DNA from: UBA6921 sp031363085 | GTDB taxonomy: Bacteria; Pseudomonadota; Gammaproteobacteria; SG8-11 | Length of the DNA stretch: 37,576 nucleotides | NCBI GenBank assembly: GCA_031363085.1 | Contig: JANLTU010000070.1 | Span: forward strand, 1 to 37,576 | Direction: 5' to 3' | Shown here: piece after piece, positions 14,885-23,001 of the stretch | Layout: each line of letters starts with the position of its first letter | How positions within the stretch are numbered: the stretch's first letter is position 1 | Position numbers and translations under genes: made by a program | Notes under the pieces: model-generated | The model's input: only the letters and a program-made list of their open reading frames with translations | Databases searched by the model: none | What the model was told of the DNA's origin: nothing

Positions 14885-15910
14885 ATGAAGAGTGGTTTAA
14901 CCGTCATTGTCCCTGCCTATAACGAAGTCGACAGTATTGTTGATACCGTACGCAGCATTCAAAGCCAGACGTTAGCTCCAGACGAAATTATTGTCGTTGA
15001 CGATGGCTCAACCGACGGTACCGGCGACGCAGCGCGAAAATGCGGTGTCACTGTGATCCGCCCACCGGTGAACACAGGGTCTAAGGCGGGCGCGCAAAAT
15101 TTTGCGTTGCGCCAAGTCAAAACCGAATTCACCATGGCCATCGACGCCGACACCATGCTGGCGCCCAACGCCATCGAGCTGTTGATGGTGTCGCTCGCAA
15201 TGCCGAGTGTTGTTGCTGCCTGTGGATTCGTGCTGCCGCGTTTTGTAAAAACGCTGTGGGAGCGGGGCCGATATATCGAGTATTTACTCGCGTTTAGTTG
15301 GTACAAACCGATTCAAGATTTTTACCAGAAGCCGCTGATTTCCTCGGGCTGCTTTTCTGCTTATCGAACCACAGTATTACAGTCAGTCGGTGGCTGGAAC
15401 ACGCGCACGATGGCGGAGGATATGGATCTGACCTGGACATTTTACCAGCAGGGTCATGCTGTCCGCTTCATCCCCAAAGCACTGTGTTACCCGATAGAAC
15501 CACATAATTTTCATTTCATGAGCAAGCAGTTGAAACGTTGGTCGCATGGATTCATCCAGAACGTTTCATTGCACTGGCGCGCGAATCTGCACATTCCGTA
15601 TCTGCGCGAAACCATTGCCGTGGCGCTGTGGGATGCCATCGTCGCTTCGTTGGTGTATTTGATTGTGGTGCCGGTATTGGCAATTGCCTTCAAGGAACCG
15701 CTGTTCCTGTTGGCTTATATGATCGATTTGCCAGCTATTGTGGTACCGGCTTTTTTCACTGCTGAAGGACGACGCAATCCGTTGCGCGTGCTGGCGAGCT
15801 TACCCGCGTTTTTCGTACTGCGCACGGTCAATGGCTTTTTTGTTATCAGCGCGATTTGGGAAGAATGGGTTATGCGGCGGCGTTTGAATGTTTACGAAAA
15901 GGGGCACTAA
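14885..15910 (+). CDS. Processive family-2 glycosyltransferase (polysaccharide synthase-like)
   Basis: 341 residues. The GT2 (GT-A) domain starts at the N terminus: VIVPAYNE, VVDDGSTDG (Asp39/40), IDADTM (Asp87, Asp89), AEDMD (acceptor-activating Asp179) and QLKRW (215-219), the QxxRW motif of processive synthases such as PgaC, NodC and HasA. About three membrane segments follow (about 232-260, 262-288, 300-325). The N-terminal membrane helices of PgaC are absent. By family, it should polymerise a UDP-activated sugar on the cytoplasmic face and feed the chain across the inner membrane. Sugar identity is unknown. The neighbours (small membrane protein, outer-membrane TPR barrel) suggest an exported exopolysaccharide. 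Confidence 0.92.
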   Translation: MKSGLTVIVPAYNEVDSIVDTVRSIQSQTLAPDEIIVVDDGSTDGTGDAARKCGVTVIRPPVNTGSKAGAQNFALRQVKTEFTMAIDADTMLAPNAIELLMVSLAMPSVVAACGFVLPRFVKTLWERGRYIEYLLAFSWYKPIQDFYQKPLISSGCFSAYRTTVLQSVGGWNTRTMAEDMDLTWTFYQQGHAVRFIPKALCYPIEPHNFHFMSKQLKRWSHGFIQNVSLHWRANLHIPYLRETIAVALWDAIVASLVYLIVVPVLAIAFKEPLFLLAYMIDLPAIVVPAFFTAEGRRNPLRVLASLPAFFVLRTVNGFFVISAIWEEWVMRRRLNVYEKGH

Positions 15911-15913
15911 GCG

Positions 15914-16303
15914 ATGAATGCGGGACTGCCTGGAACCGGAATTGGCGGAGTATTTTATCTTCTCTCGGCGTTATTGATGCCGTTCTACGAGTTGGTGAAA
16001 ACGGTGCGTGGAGAGAGCAATTGGCAGCGCTGGATATTGATCTTTAAACAGCTCGTAATGGCGTGGTGCATTATTTTAGGGATGTGGGCGCTGGGTTTGG
16101 TGTTGGGTTTGCTGCTGGAAGCGCGCCCCGATCTTGAGATCGCACGCATTGTTCATACACAAGTCACAGTTCAGTTTGAACAGGTGACAAAAATTAACGT
16201 GTTCCACATTGCTCCAGTCATCATGTCGATGGTCACTCTGACTATTATCATTACGACAACCAATGTTCTGCGAATATTTTATCGACCGGCTAACGGTCAG
16301 TGA
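15914..16303 (+). CDS. Small inner-membrane protein, possible synthase partner
   Basis: 129 residues with about three hydrophobic segments: GTGIGGVFYLLSALLMPFYEL, LVMAWCIILGMWALGLVLGLLL and HIAPVIMSMVTLTIIITTTNV. It starts three bases after the glycosyltransferase stop, with GGGG shortly upstream, so the two are co-translated. Size and position parallel PgaD, the small membrane partner that stabilises PgaC and contributes to cyclic-di-GMP sensing. No sequence similarity to PgaD is recognised, and no PilZ motif is present. The role is inferred only from layout. Confidence 0.78.
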   Translation: MNAGLPGTGIGGVFYLLSALLMPFYELVKTVRGESNWQRWILIFKQLVMAWCIILGMWALGLVLGLLLEARPDLEIARIVHTQVTVQFEQVTKINVFHIAPVIMSMVTLTIIITTTNVLRIFYRPANGQ

Positions 16304-16327
16304 TGTAGGCATGCGGCATGGAATCTC

Positions 16328-16416
16328 GGCGCGTTAATTTGGTTTCGCGCCGGATGGGAGAAAGCCACTGCGGTGTGGCTAGCCTGATCACCGCTACGCA
16401 GGTTCATCCTTTTTTC
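16328..16416 (+). ncRNA. Candidate structured leader RNA with possible kissing loop and T-run
   Basis: Several nested pairings fit within 90 bases. A first hairpin is GGCGCG (16328-16333) with CGCGCC (16346-16351). A closing stem GGATG (16352-16356) with CATCC (16405-16409) encloses two arms: AGCCAC/GTGGCT (16363-16368/16375-16380) and CCTG/CAGG (16383-16386/16399-16402). The first arm's loop contains GCGGTG (16370-16375) and the second CACCGC (16389-16394), fully complementary, so either a loop-loop contact or an alternative long hairpin can form. A run of six T follows (16410-16415). The element ends about 58 bases before the outer-membrane gene. It may be a terminator for the upstream genes, an attenuator or a riboswitch-like leader. 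No known riboswitch consensus was recognised. Confidence 0.45.
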
Positions 16417-16473
16417 TTGAGTCCGCAGGCTACTGGAATTAAGTTGAGCGCCGGCTGAAAATCTTTCTTGTCA

Positions 16474-18144
16474 ATGGCTATGGCGCTTCGCAATCAAATT
16501 ACCACTCTGACGGTCGTATGCGCGATGTTGTTAGCGACACCGCATACGCATGCCGCGAGTACGCCGCCCGCAGAAAAAACTCAGCCGGAACCGGGGCAGA
16601 AACAAATCGAATATTCAGCGGCGAAACTCACCAACGTACGCCGCGCACAGGCGTTAAAAGCGGCGGCTGATTATAACTTTACGCAAAACAATCTGGATCT
16701 CGCTGCGAATTTTTACTTACGTGCGCTGGCCTTGGCGCCAGAAATTTTTAGCGTGGGTGACAAAAAATTAATCGCAAATCGTCTTGTGGCGGCGCATCGT
16801 CAGCGCGAGGCCATTGAAGTATTGCGTCAGCTCGCGCTCGATCACGGTAGCGACGTTGAGATTAGCGTGAGCCTCGCCAAGCTACTCTCGGCAACACAAG
16901 ATTACTCGGCGGCCATCGCCGAGGTCGACAAAGTCTTAAATCAAGACCAGGGTAATAAATACGCTTTACTGCTGAAGGCCAACTCCCTGCGCAGTCAACA
17001 GAAATTCGGCCAATCGGTTGCGTTATACCGTAGCATCCTTAAAAAAGGCGAAGATTTCGACGCGCGTCTTGGCCTCACTTACAGCTTGCTTGCCATCGGC
17101 GAAAAAACCAAGGCGCGTGACTCTTTTGGAAAATTTAAAACCGATGATGAAGATCAACTGCAACAAGTTGATGAGCTCTCGTATTACTTACTGTCAGCCA
17201 CACGTCCCACCGTTGATTTATATGAAGGGACATTCGTCGATTCCGAACACAATCACACCACAGAACAGCGTGTCACGTTGCGAGGCACGAGTACCGATTG
17301 GGATCTGGTAGCATCGTATGGCCGGAAATCGGCACGTAGCGAAGTAGAAACGGACACAGAACCTTATACCAAGACCAAGACGTACACTGCGGATTACGTT
17401 ACCGGAAGCGCAAGCACAAATTTTTCTGAAGTGGTACGCCTCAGAATGACGCTGGGCCAAACAAAACTCGGAGCCGATACGCGGCGCTCGTTCACCACCC
17501 GGGATGTCACCGTCGATCTAAAAACAGGGCTGCAACCGATGAGCACCCTATCCGTGGCTCTTTCTCACGATGTGATCACGACGACGGGCTCACAAATTGC
17601 CAAAATGATCGAGGTGGACCAATCGGGCATTAAATACACCCGTGCGCTTAATACCGATACCACGCTGTACCTCAACTACCATTACAAAGAATACTCAGAT
17701 CTCCGAATTCCCAAGGGCGACGGCAATAATCCCGGTAATAATGCCGCCAACGATATTCAGGGCATAACTCAATACACGCTCTATCGTGGCGCATCGGTCA
17801 TTAACATCGGTTACTCCTATCGCCGGATGAATTATCACGGGCCCGGGACCGGCGGTTATTTCGCTCCACAAAATTACGCAGCGCACCAAGGCTTCGTGAC
17901 TTTATATTATGAATACGCGCCGTTTTTTTTCGATATTGAAACCGATTATGGGCAGCAGCAATATGACCTTAGGCTGGCTGCAAATAAAGATAAGTTCAAG
18001 TACCTGAGTGCAACACTCGGCACTGCCGCATCTAGTAAATTACATTTGGAAATCCACGGGGAATTCAACCGGTCCGAATCAGTGAAGACGGGTTACAAAT
18101 ATCACGACCAGCTCCTCAATGCACAAGTGTCTTACATGTTTTGA
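16474..18144 (+). CDS. Outer-membrane TPR / beta-barrel protein, possible polysaccharide export porin
   Basis: 556 residues. The start is probably ATG 16474 (TTG 16468 and ATG 16480 are alternatives; no good ribosome site). A Sec signal (TLTVVCAMLLATPHTHAA) is followed by about 240 residues of tetratricopeptide-like helices: ALKAAADYNFTQNNLDLAAN, LAKLLSATQDYSAAIAEVDK and LGLTYSLLAIGEKTKARDSF. From about residue 245 on, alternating aromatic and polar strands (VTLRGTSTDWDLVASYGR, TTLYLNYHYKEYSDL, SVINIGYSYRRMNYHG) end in VSYMF, a terminal Phe typical of outer-membrane barrels. This domain order is that of PgaA, only smaller. Export of the polymer made by the glycosyltransferase is inferred. Confidence 0.8.
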   Translation: MAMALRNQITTLTVVCAMLLATPHTHAASTPPAEKTQPEPGQKQIEYSAAKLTNVRRAQALKAAADYNFTQNNLDLAANFYLRALALAPEIFSVGDKKLIANRLVAAHRQREAIEVLRQLALDHGSDVEISVSLAKLLSATQDYSAAIAEVDKVLNQDQGNKYALLLKANSLRSQQKFGQSVALYRSILKKGEDFDARLGLTYSLLAIGEKTKARDSFGKFKTDDEDQLQQVDELSYYLLSATRPTVDLYEGTFVDSEHNHTTEQRVTLRGTSTDWDLVASYGRKSARSEVETDTEPYTKTKTYTADYVTGSASTNFSEVVRLRMTLGQTKLGADTRRSFTTRDVTVDLKTGLQPMSTLSVALSHDVITTTGSQIAKMIEVDQSGIKYTRALNTDTTLYLNYHYKEYSDLRIPKGDGNNPGNNAANDIQGITQYTLYRGASVINIGYSYRRMNYHGPGTGGYFAPQNYAAHQGFVTLYYEYAPFFFDIETDYGQQQYDLRLAANKDKFKYLSATLGTAASSKLHLEIHGEFNRSESVKTGYKYHDQLLNAQVSYMF

Positions 18145-18211
18145 CGCAGGGGCAAACACCGGCGAAGAAAGTTTTTGGCTATTTGTAAGCGTAGGGCGTC
18201 AAATGCGGCAA

Positions 18212-19240
18212 TCATCGCTGCGCCGCAGGATCGTCCGGCAAGCGCGGTGGGGTGATGTTCGGTATGTTGCCCGTCAGGCTGTTTAGAAACGCGACCAAGT
18301 CCGCCACCTGTTGCTGCGATAAATCCTTCTTCAATTGCACTTTGGCCATGATGCGCACCGCATCTTCGAGCGTGGCGGCCGAGCCGTTGTGAAAATATGG
18401 GGCGGTCAGCGCGATGTTGCGTAACGGTGGTACGCGCCACAGGCGCCGATGTGCCGGGTCGTGATCAAATTCAAATACGCCCAGGTCATCGGCGATGTGA
18501 TGCGAGGCATCGTAGCTGCTGCCCGGATGATTGGGAAACAGTTCGTAAAAACCATCGCCCATATGTAACGCCGGGCCAGGGGCGGGGCCGGCGAAGTTCA
18601 CACCGAAGTGGCAGGACAAACATTCCACATTGCGGAATTCTTCTTTGCCGCGCAGCTCTTGTGCGTTGAGCGCGTTTTTGTCGCCACGCAGATAGCGGTC
18701 GTAACGGCTGTTGGGCGTAAGCAAGCTACGCTCGAAACTGGCCAGCGCTTGCGCGACGTTGACAAGCGTGATGTCGCTTGCAAACACTGCTTTAAATTCA
18801 GTCACGTAGCCGGGAATAGCGCGCAAGCGCTTTAGCAACTCGCTGGGCTCAGCGTAACCACTGATCTGCCTGTCGACGATGTGTTGTTGAAACTGATCTT
18901 CCAGGCTTTTTGCACGGCCATCCCAAAACAGCACGGTTTGAAATCCGATGTTCCACAACGTTGGCGTGTTGCGGCGAGTTGTTTGTCCATCGGCGCCGAG
19001 AGAAACTGCGCGAGCATCGCCGGCTCCGGTCTTGACATTGTGGCAGGTGTTGCAACTGTGCGTGTTGGCGCGTGACAGACGCGCATCGAAAAATAGTTTT
19101 TTGCCTAACTCGATCTTGGCTTTGGTTAATGGGTTGTCTTTTGGGACCGGAACCTGCCTGGGGAGCGCTTGAAAGTAATCGAAGGCAGACGCAGGCAGCG
19201 ACACACACGACACCGCGACTAGGAGCAGGTACTTGTACAT
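18212..19240 (-). CDS. Di-haem cytochrome c peroxidase family protein
   Basis: 342 residues from the ATG at 19240. It begins with a signal peptide (MYKYLLLVAVSCVSLPASA), and the longer frame to 19330 would hide it. Two haem c sites are present: CNTCH (63-67) and CLSCH (207-211). Conserved CcpA/MauG-family segments include LGKKLFFDARLS, GRRNTPTLWN-like (RRNTPTLWNIGF), FWDGRAKSLEDQ, RVPPLRNIALTAPYFHNG and LVAFLNSLTG. The protein is periplasmic and, by family, reduces hydrogen peroxide with electrons from small cytochromes, or acts as a MauG-like oxidase. It is convergent with the outer-membrane gene (67-base gap, no clear terminator) and divergent from fliL. No link to either is evident. Confidence 0.94.
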   Translation of the reverse strand: MYKYLLLVAVSCVSLPASAFDYFQALPRQVPVPKDNPLTKAKIELGKKLFFDARLSRANTHSCNTCHNVKTGAGDARAVSLGADGQTTRRNTPTLWNIGFQTVLFWDGRAKSLEDQFQQHIVDRQISGYAEPSELLKRLRAIPGYVTEFKAVFASDITLVNVAQALASFERSLLTPNSRYDRYLRGDKNALNAQELRGKEEFRNVECLSCHFGVNFAGPAPGPALHMGDGFYELFPNHPGSSYDASHHIADDLGVFEFDHDPAHRRLWRVPPLRNIALTAPYFHNGSAATLEDAVRIMAKVQLKKDLSQQQVADLVAFLNSLTGNIPNITPPRLPDDPAAQR

Positions 19241-19405
19241 GACTTGATACTCGTGAATGCGTTGAAGTTTCAGAGGAGCGCCACTCTCGGTGTGGCCATA
19301 ATCCTGCCAATTTTCTGGCTGTGCATGCACGTCAAAGCGTTGCCGCCGTGCGCTTCAGTCTACGTAAGCGTGCGATTTTAAAGGGCCAAACAATAATCCG
19401 TCCAC

Positions 19406-19421
19406 TGGCATATGAATTGCT
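19406..19421 (+). promoter_or_regulatory. Sigma-54 promoter of the fliL operon
   Basis: TGGCATATGAATTGCT matches the -24/-12 consensus TGGCACGRNNNTTGCW, with the invariant GG and GC in correct spacing (GG 19407-19408, GC 19419-19420). The predicted start is about 19432, forty bases before the fliL ATG. Class II flagellar genes in Pseudomonas and Vibrio use sigma-54 with FleQ/FlrC activators, so the placement fits. It also rules out the in-frame ATG at 19412 as the fliL start. The rest of the gap (19241-19405) shows nothing else clear. Confidence 0.75.
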
Positions 19422-19471
19422 GTTTGCAGTTGCAGAGTAATCACAGGTTCTTCTTGCAGAGGCGCACGAAC

Positions 19472-20089
19472 ATGGCTAAGGCGGCAGCAAAAGACAGCAA
19501 AGGAGACGAGAAAGGCGATGTCGAGGTCGAGGCAGGCGGCGCGAAAGCAAACAAGAAAAAACCGTTGGTCATGATCGCCGTGATTGCGGTGTCATCGATT
19601 CTGGTGTTGTCGGCGGGGATTGGCGGCACCGTATATTTCATGGGTCGCGGCGCGCACAAAGCGCCAGCGGCATCTGCCAAGGGGAAAGCCGCCAAAGCTG
19701 TTGAAGCCGACGCCGAAGAACCGGCTGATGCAGCGGACAGTGAGGGTGAAGCAAAGAGCGGTAAACCGGCGCCGGCGAATTATGTCTCGTTGGATCCGCC
19801 GTTTGTTGTCAATTTCGAAGGCAACAGCGCCGCGCGTTTTTTACAGATCAATGTCGAAGTGATGTCGCGCAAACCGGAGTACGCCGAGCACATCAAAAAA
19901 CACATGCCGGTGATACGCAACAATCTGGTGATGTTGTTCGGCAGCCAGACCTACGACAAGGTCAACACGCTCAAGGGCAAGGAAGACTTGCGCCAAAAAG
20001 CGCTCGCCGAAGTGCAAAAAATCCTCGAAGAAGAAACCGGCGAGCCTGGCATTGAGGCGTTGTATTTCACCAGTTTCGTTATGCAGTAA
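19472..20089 (+). CDS. fliL: Flagellar basal-body protein FliL
   Basis: 205 residues from ATG 19472, with AGAGG about nine bases upstream. A Lys/Glu-rich cytoplasmic tail of about 30 residues is longer than usual. One membrane helix follows (PLVMIAVIAVSSILVLSAGI), then an Ala/Glu/Lys-rich linker and the periplasmic stomatin-like domain (YVSLDPPFVVNFEGNSAARFLQ, MPVIRNNLVMLFGSQTYD, GIEALYFTSFVMQ). FliL surrounds the stator at the basal body and raises motor torque. It is the first gene of the operon here; fliK, its common upstream neighbour, is not adjacent. Confidence 0.95.
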   Translation: MAKAAAKDSKGDEKGDVEVEAGGAKANKKKPLVMIAVIAVSSILVLSAGIGGTVYFMGRGAHKAPAASAKGKAAKAVEADAEEPADAADSEGEAKSGKPAPANYVSLDPPFVVNFEGNSAARFLQINVEVMSRKPEYAEHIKKHMPVIRNNLVMLFGSQTYDKVNTLKGKEDLRQKALAEVQKILEEETGEPGIEALYFTSFVMQ

Positions 20090-20098
20090 GGCTGCGCT

Positions 20099-21100
20099 AT
20101 GTCCGTCTCCGACTTGCTTTCACAGGATGAAATCGACGCCCTGCTGCACGGCGTGTCGAGCGGTGACGTTGATACCGAGGCGGCGGGTGAGGAAAGCGCG
20201 GAGGGCGTTCGTGGTTACGACTTCACCAGTCAGGACCGCATCGTACGCGGGCGCATGCCGACGCTGGAAATGGTCAATGAACGTTTCGCGCGTTACTTTA
20301 GGATCAGCTTGTTCAACATGCTGCGGCGCACGCCGGAAATCTCGGTGGGCGGTGTGCAGATGCTCAAGTTTGCCGAGTACGTGCACAGCTTGTTCGTGCC
20401 GACCAGTTTGAACATGGTGCGGGTGTTGCCATTACGCGGCACCGCGTTGTTGGTGTTCGATCCCAAGCTGGTGTTCATCGTGGTCGACAATTTTTTCGGC
20501 GGCGACGGCCGCTTTCACACCAAAATCGAAGGCCGCGAATTTACGCCGACCGAGCTGCGCGTCATCAATATACTGATGGTGCAGTGCTTCCGCGACATGA
20601 AGGAAGCCTGGACGCCGGTGATGAGCGTGGATTTCGAGTACATCAATTCCGAAGTGAATCCGCATTTTGCCAACATCGTCAGTCCCACCGAAGTGGTGGT
20701 GGTGAGCACCTTCCACATCGAGCTGGAAGGCGGCAGCGGTGACCTGCACGTGACCATGCCGTATTCCATGCTCGAACCGATTCGCGAGGTGCTCGATGCC
20801 GGCGTGCAAAGTGATCGCTCGGAACGCGACGAACGCTGGATTGTCGCGCTGCGTGAAGAAATGCAGTCCGCCAACGTGGAGTTGAGCGTGAACCTGGGCA
20901 GCACACAACTACCGCTGCGCGCGATGTTGACCTTGAAAGCCGGTGACATTATTCCCTTTGACCTGCCCCCTTTGGTCACGGTGCGTGCCGAAGACGTGCC
21001 GGTGTTTCGCGGTGTGTATGGTATCGCGGGCGGCAACGCCGCCGTGCAAGCGGTGGAGATGATAACCAACATGCAAAGTCGCAGCATGGTCGCAGTTTAG
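20099..21100 (+). CDS. fliM: Flagellar motor switch protein FliM
   Basis: 333 residues, the usual length. The N-terminal LLSQDEIDALLHGV is the CheY-P binding peptide. The middle domain has VRGRMPTLEMVNERFARYF, the conserved GG in SVGGVQ, and LVFDPKLVFIVVDNFFGGDG. The C-terminal SpoA domain (VELSVNLGSTQLPLRAMLTL, GDIIPFDLP) contacts FliN. FliM forms the C-ring that sets rotation direction. Confidence 0.98.
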   Translation: MSVSDLLSQDEIDALLHGVSSGDVDTEAAGEESAEGVRGYDFTSQDRIVRGRMPTLEMVNERFARYFRISLFNMLRRTPEISVGGVQMLKFAEYVHSLFVPTSLNMVRVLPLRGTALLVFDPKLVFIVVDNFFGGDGRFHTKIEGREFTPTELRVINILMVQCFRDMKEAWTPVMSVDFEYINSEVNPHFANIVSPTEVVVVSTFHIELEGGSGDLHVTMPYSMLEPIREVLDAGVQSDRSERDERWIVALREEMQSANVELSVNLGSTQLPLRAMLTLKAGDIIPFDLPPLVTVRAEDVPVFRGVYGIAGGNAAVQAVEMITNMQSRSMVAV

Positions 21101-21116
21101 ATACAGGAGCAACGCA

Positions 21117-21518
21117 ATGAGTGACACACCAGCACCCGCAGCCACCGACGACTGGGCGGCTGCATTGCAGGAACAGGCAGATGTCGAGACAGGTTCCACG
21201 GTCGCCAAGGCCGAGTTGAAAAATCTGGTGCCGAACGAACACGGCCCCACCATGGAAGAGTCGAGTCTCGACGTTATTCTGGATATTCCCGTCACCATCT
21301 CGATGGAGGTGGGGCGCACCCATATCAGTATCCGCAATCTGCTGCAACTCAATCAGGGCTCGGTGGTGGAGCTTGATCGACTGGCCGGCGAGCCCTTGGA
21401 CGTGATGGTCAACGGCATGTTGGTGGCGCACGGCGAGGTGGTGGTGGTCAACGAAAAGTTCGGTATTCGTCTGACCGACGTCATCAGCCCCAGCGAGCGC
21501 ATCAAGAAATTAAAATGA
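21117..21518 (+). CDS. fliN: Flagellar motor switch protein FliN
   Basis: 133 residues. An Ala/Asp-rich N-terminal stretch (about 50 residues) precedes the SpoA domain: SLDVILDIPVTISMEVGRTH, IRNLLQLNQGSVVELDRLAG and PLDVMVNGMLVAHGEVVVVN, then IRLTDVISPSERIKKL. FliN makes the lower ring of the C-ring and docks the FliH export chaperone. A GGAGCAACGC site precedes the start. Overlaps fliO by four bases (ATGA). Confidence 0.98.
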   Translation: MSDTPAPAATDDWAAALQEQADVETGSTVAKAELKNLVPNEHGPTMEESSLDVILDIPVTISMEVGRTHISIRNLLQLNQGSVVELDRLAGEPLDVMVNGMLVAHGEVVVVNEKFGIRLTDVISPSERIKKLK

Positions 21519-21937
21519 CAACACGCGCGCCATGGTATTGCGTTCTGTTGCTTGCGCCACGGGCAGTATTTGCCAAGCTGGGCGACGGCAACAGCGAGGC
21601 CGTGAGCGCCGGCAATATCGCGCAAATGTTGCTGGGACTGGTGCTGGTGTTGGGCCTCTTGATCGGCGGGGCGTTACTGGTACGACGTCTGGGAAAGTTT
21701 CCCGCCGTGGCCGATTCGCCGCTCAAGGTGATCACCGGCCTGTCTTTGAGCCCGCGTGATCGATTGGTGGTGGTGCAGGTCGGCGACAAACAACTGCTGC
21801 TGGGTGTGTCGCCCGGACGCATCCAGACCCTGCATGTATTGGAGGCGCCGCTGGACATGAGCACCACGTCCGCGTCCGGCTTGAATGGGCTGACACAACG
21901 GTTCAGCGCGCTGTTGCAAAGCCAGATGAAAAAATGA
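21515..21937 (+). CDS. fliO: Flagellar export assembly protein FliO
   Basis: 140 residues. It begins with a short hydrophobic segment (WYCVLLLAPRAVFA, signal-like), then the main membrane helix (AQMLLGLVLVLGLLIGGALLV) and a cytoplasmic SH3-like part with PLKVITGLSLSPRDRLVVVQVGDKQLLLGVSPGRI, the FliO signature. FliO helps the FliPQR export gate assemble. Overlaps fliN and fliP by four bases each. Confidence 0.94.
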   Translation: MTTRAPWYCVLLLAPRAVFAKLGDGNSEAVSAGNIAQMLLGLVLVLGLLIGGALLVRRLGKFPAVADSPLKVITGLSLSPRDRLVVVQVGDKQLLLGVSPGRIQTLHVLEAPLDMSTTSASGLNGLTQRFSALLQSQMKK

Positions 21938-22704
21938 CCATGCTGCGTCGTGCCCCCAGCAAAATATTTTTTCCGTTGTTGTCAACTTGCGTGGTCTTGG
22001 CCTTGATGTCGACGTGGGCAAGTGCCGCTGATTTGGGCATTCCCGCATTCACCGTGACCAACAATGCGCAAGGGCAGCAGGTCTATTCTTTAAGTCTGCA
22101 AGTGCTGATTTTAATGACAGCGCTGTCGTTCCTGCCGGCGGCGTTGATCATGATGACGTCGTTCACGCGCATCGTGATTGTGCTGGCGATTTTGCGCCAA
22201 GCGATGGGTTTGCCGCAAACGCCGCCGACTCAGGTGTTGGTCGGGCTGGCGTTATTTCTGACTTTTTTCATTATGTCGCCGGTGTTCGAAGCGGCATACC
22301 GCGACGGCGCGCAGCCCTATCTCAACGACAAACTGCCCGCACAAGAAGCCTTGGACAAGGCCGTAACGCCCTTCAAGAAATTCATGCTCAATCAAACCCG
22401 CACGCCCGATCTTGAGTTGTTCGCCAACATCGCGCGTCTTGACACGCTGGATGCCGAGAACGTACCCCTAAAAATTTTGCTACCGGCGTTCGTCACCAGC
22501 GAATTGAAGACTGCCTTCCAGATGGGCTTCCTGCTGTTCCTGCCGTTCCTGATCATTGATCTGGTGGTGGCCAGCATTCTGATGGCGATGGGCATGATGA
22601 TGTTGTCGCCGATGATCATTTCGCTGCCGTTTAAAATCATGTTGTTTGTGTTGATCGACGGCTGGTCCTTGATCATGGGCACGCTGGCAGCGAGCTTTTT
22701 TTGA
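21934..22704 (+). CDS. fliP: Flagellar export gate protein FliP
   Basis: 256 residues. Cleavable-type signal (FFPLLSTCVVLALMSTWASA), then four membrane helices with the family motifs FLPAALIMMTSFTRIVIVLAILRQAMG, GLALFLTFFIMSPVF and TAFQMGFLLFLPFLIIDLVVASILM-like stretch (TAFQMGFLLFLPFLIID). FliP with FliQ and FliR forms the helical export gate through which rod, hook and filament subunits pass. No separate ribosome site is obvious: the start overlaps the fliO stop. Confidence 0.98.
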   Translation: MTMLRRAPSKIFFPLLSTCVVLALMSTWASAADLGIPAFTVTNNAQGQQVYSLSLQVLILMTALSFLPAALIMMTSFTRIVIVLAILRQAMGLPQTPPTQVLVGLALFLTFFIMSPVFEAAYRDGAQPYLNDKLPAQEALDKAVTPFKKFMLNQTRTPDLELFANIARLDTLDAENVPLKILLPAFVTSELKTAFQMGFLLFLPFLIIDLVVASILMAMGMMMLSPMIISLPFKIMLFVLIDGWSLIMGTLAASFF

Positions 22705-22722
22705 GTTGTAAGGAGCTAAACG

Positions 22723-22992
22723 ATGACGCCCGAATCGGTAATGACGGTTGGCAAAGAAGCGGTTGAAATTTCCATTTTGTTGCTGGCGGTGATCCTGTTG
22801 CCGGTGTTGGGCATCGGCTTGATCGTCAGCATGTTTCAGGCGGCGACGCAGATTAATGAGATGACTTTGAGCTTCGTGCCCAAGCTGGTGGTGATGTTCG
22901 TAACCATTCTGTTTGCCGGCGGCTGGATGCTGGGAGTTTTAATGGATTACGCCCGTCGCCTGATCGAAAGCATTCCGTCGTTGATCGGGTGA
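22723..22992 (+). CDS. fliQ: Flagellar export gate protein FliQ
   Basis: 89 residues, two membrane helices (ISILLLAVILLPVLGIGLIV and LVVMFVTILFAGGWMLGVLM) joined by the conserved SMFQAATQINEMTLSFVPK loop. A strong AAGGAG site lies nine bases before the ATG. Four FliQ subunits wrap the FliPR core in the export gate. Confidence 0.98.
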   Translation: MTPESVMTVGKEAVEISILLLAVILLPVLGIGLIVSMFQAATQINEMTLSFVPKLVVMFVTILFAGGWMLGVLMDYARRLIESIPSLIG

Positions 22993-23001
22993 CGCAGCGC
23001 C

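Noticed and set aside
16328..16416. Known riboswitch classes (cyclic-di-GMP-I, cobalamin, fluoride, mini-ykkC)
   Set aside because: The GCCACTG stretch and T-run recalled cobalamin and other leaders, but the conserved core sequences of these classes are missing on both strands.
19244..19257. FNR-like box TTGAT-N4 upstream of the peroxidase gene
   Set aside because: The second half-site is GTGAA instead of ATCAA, and it would lie just a few bases before the start codon.
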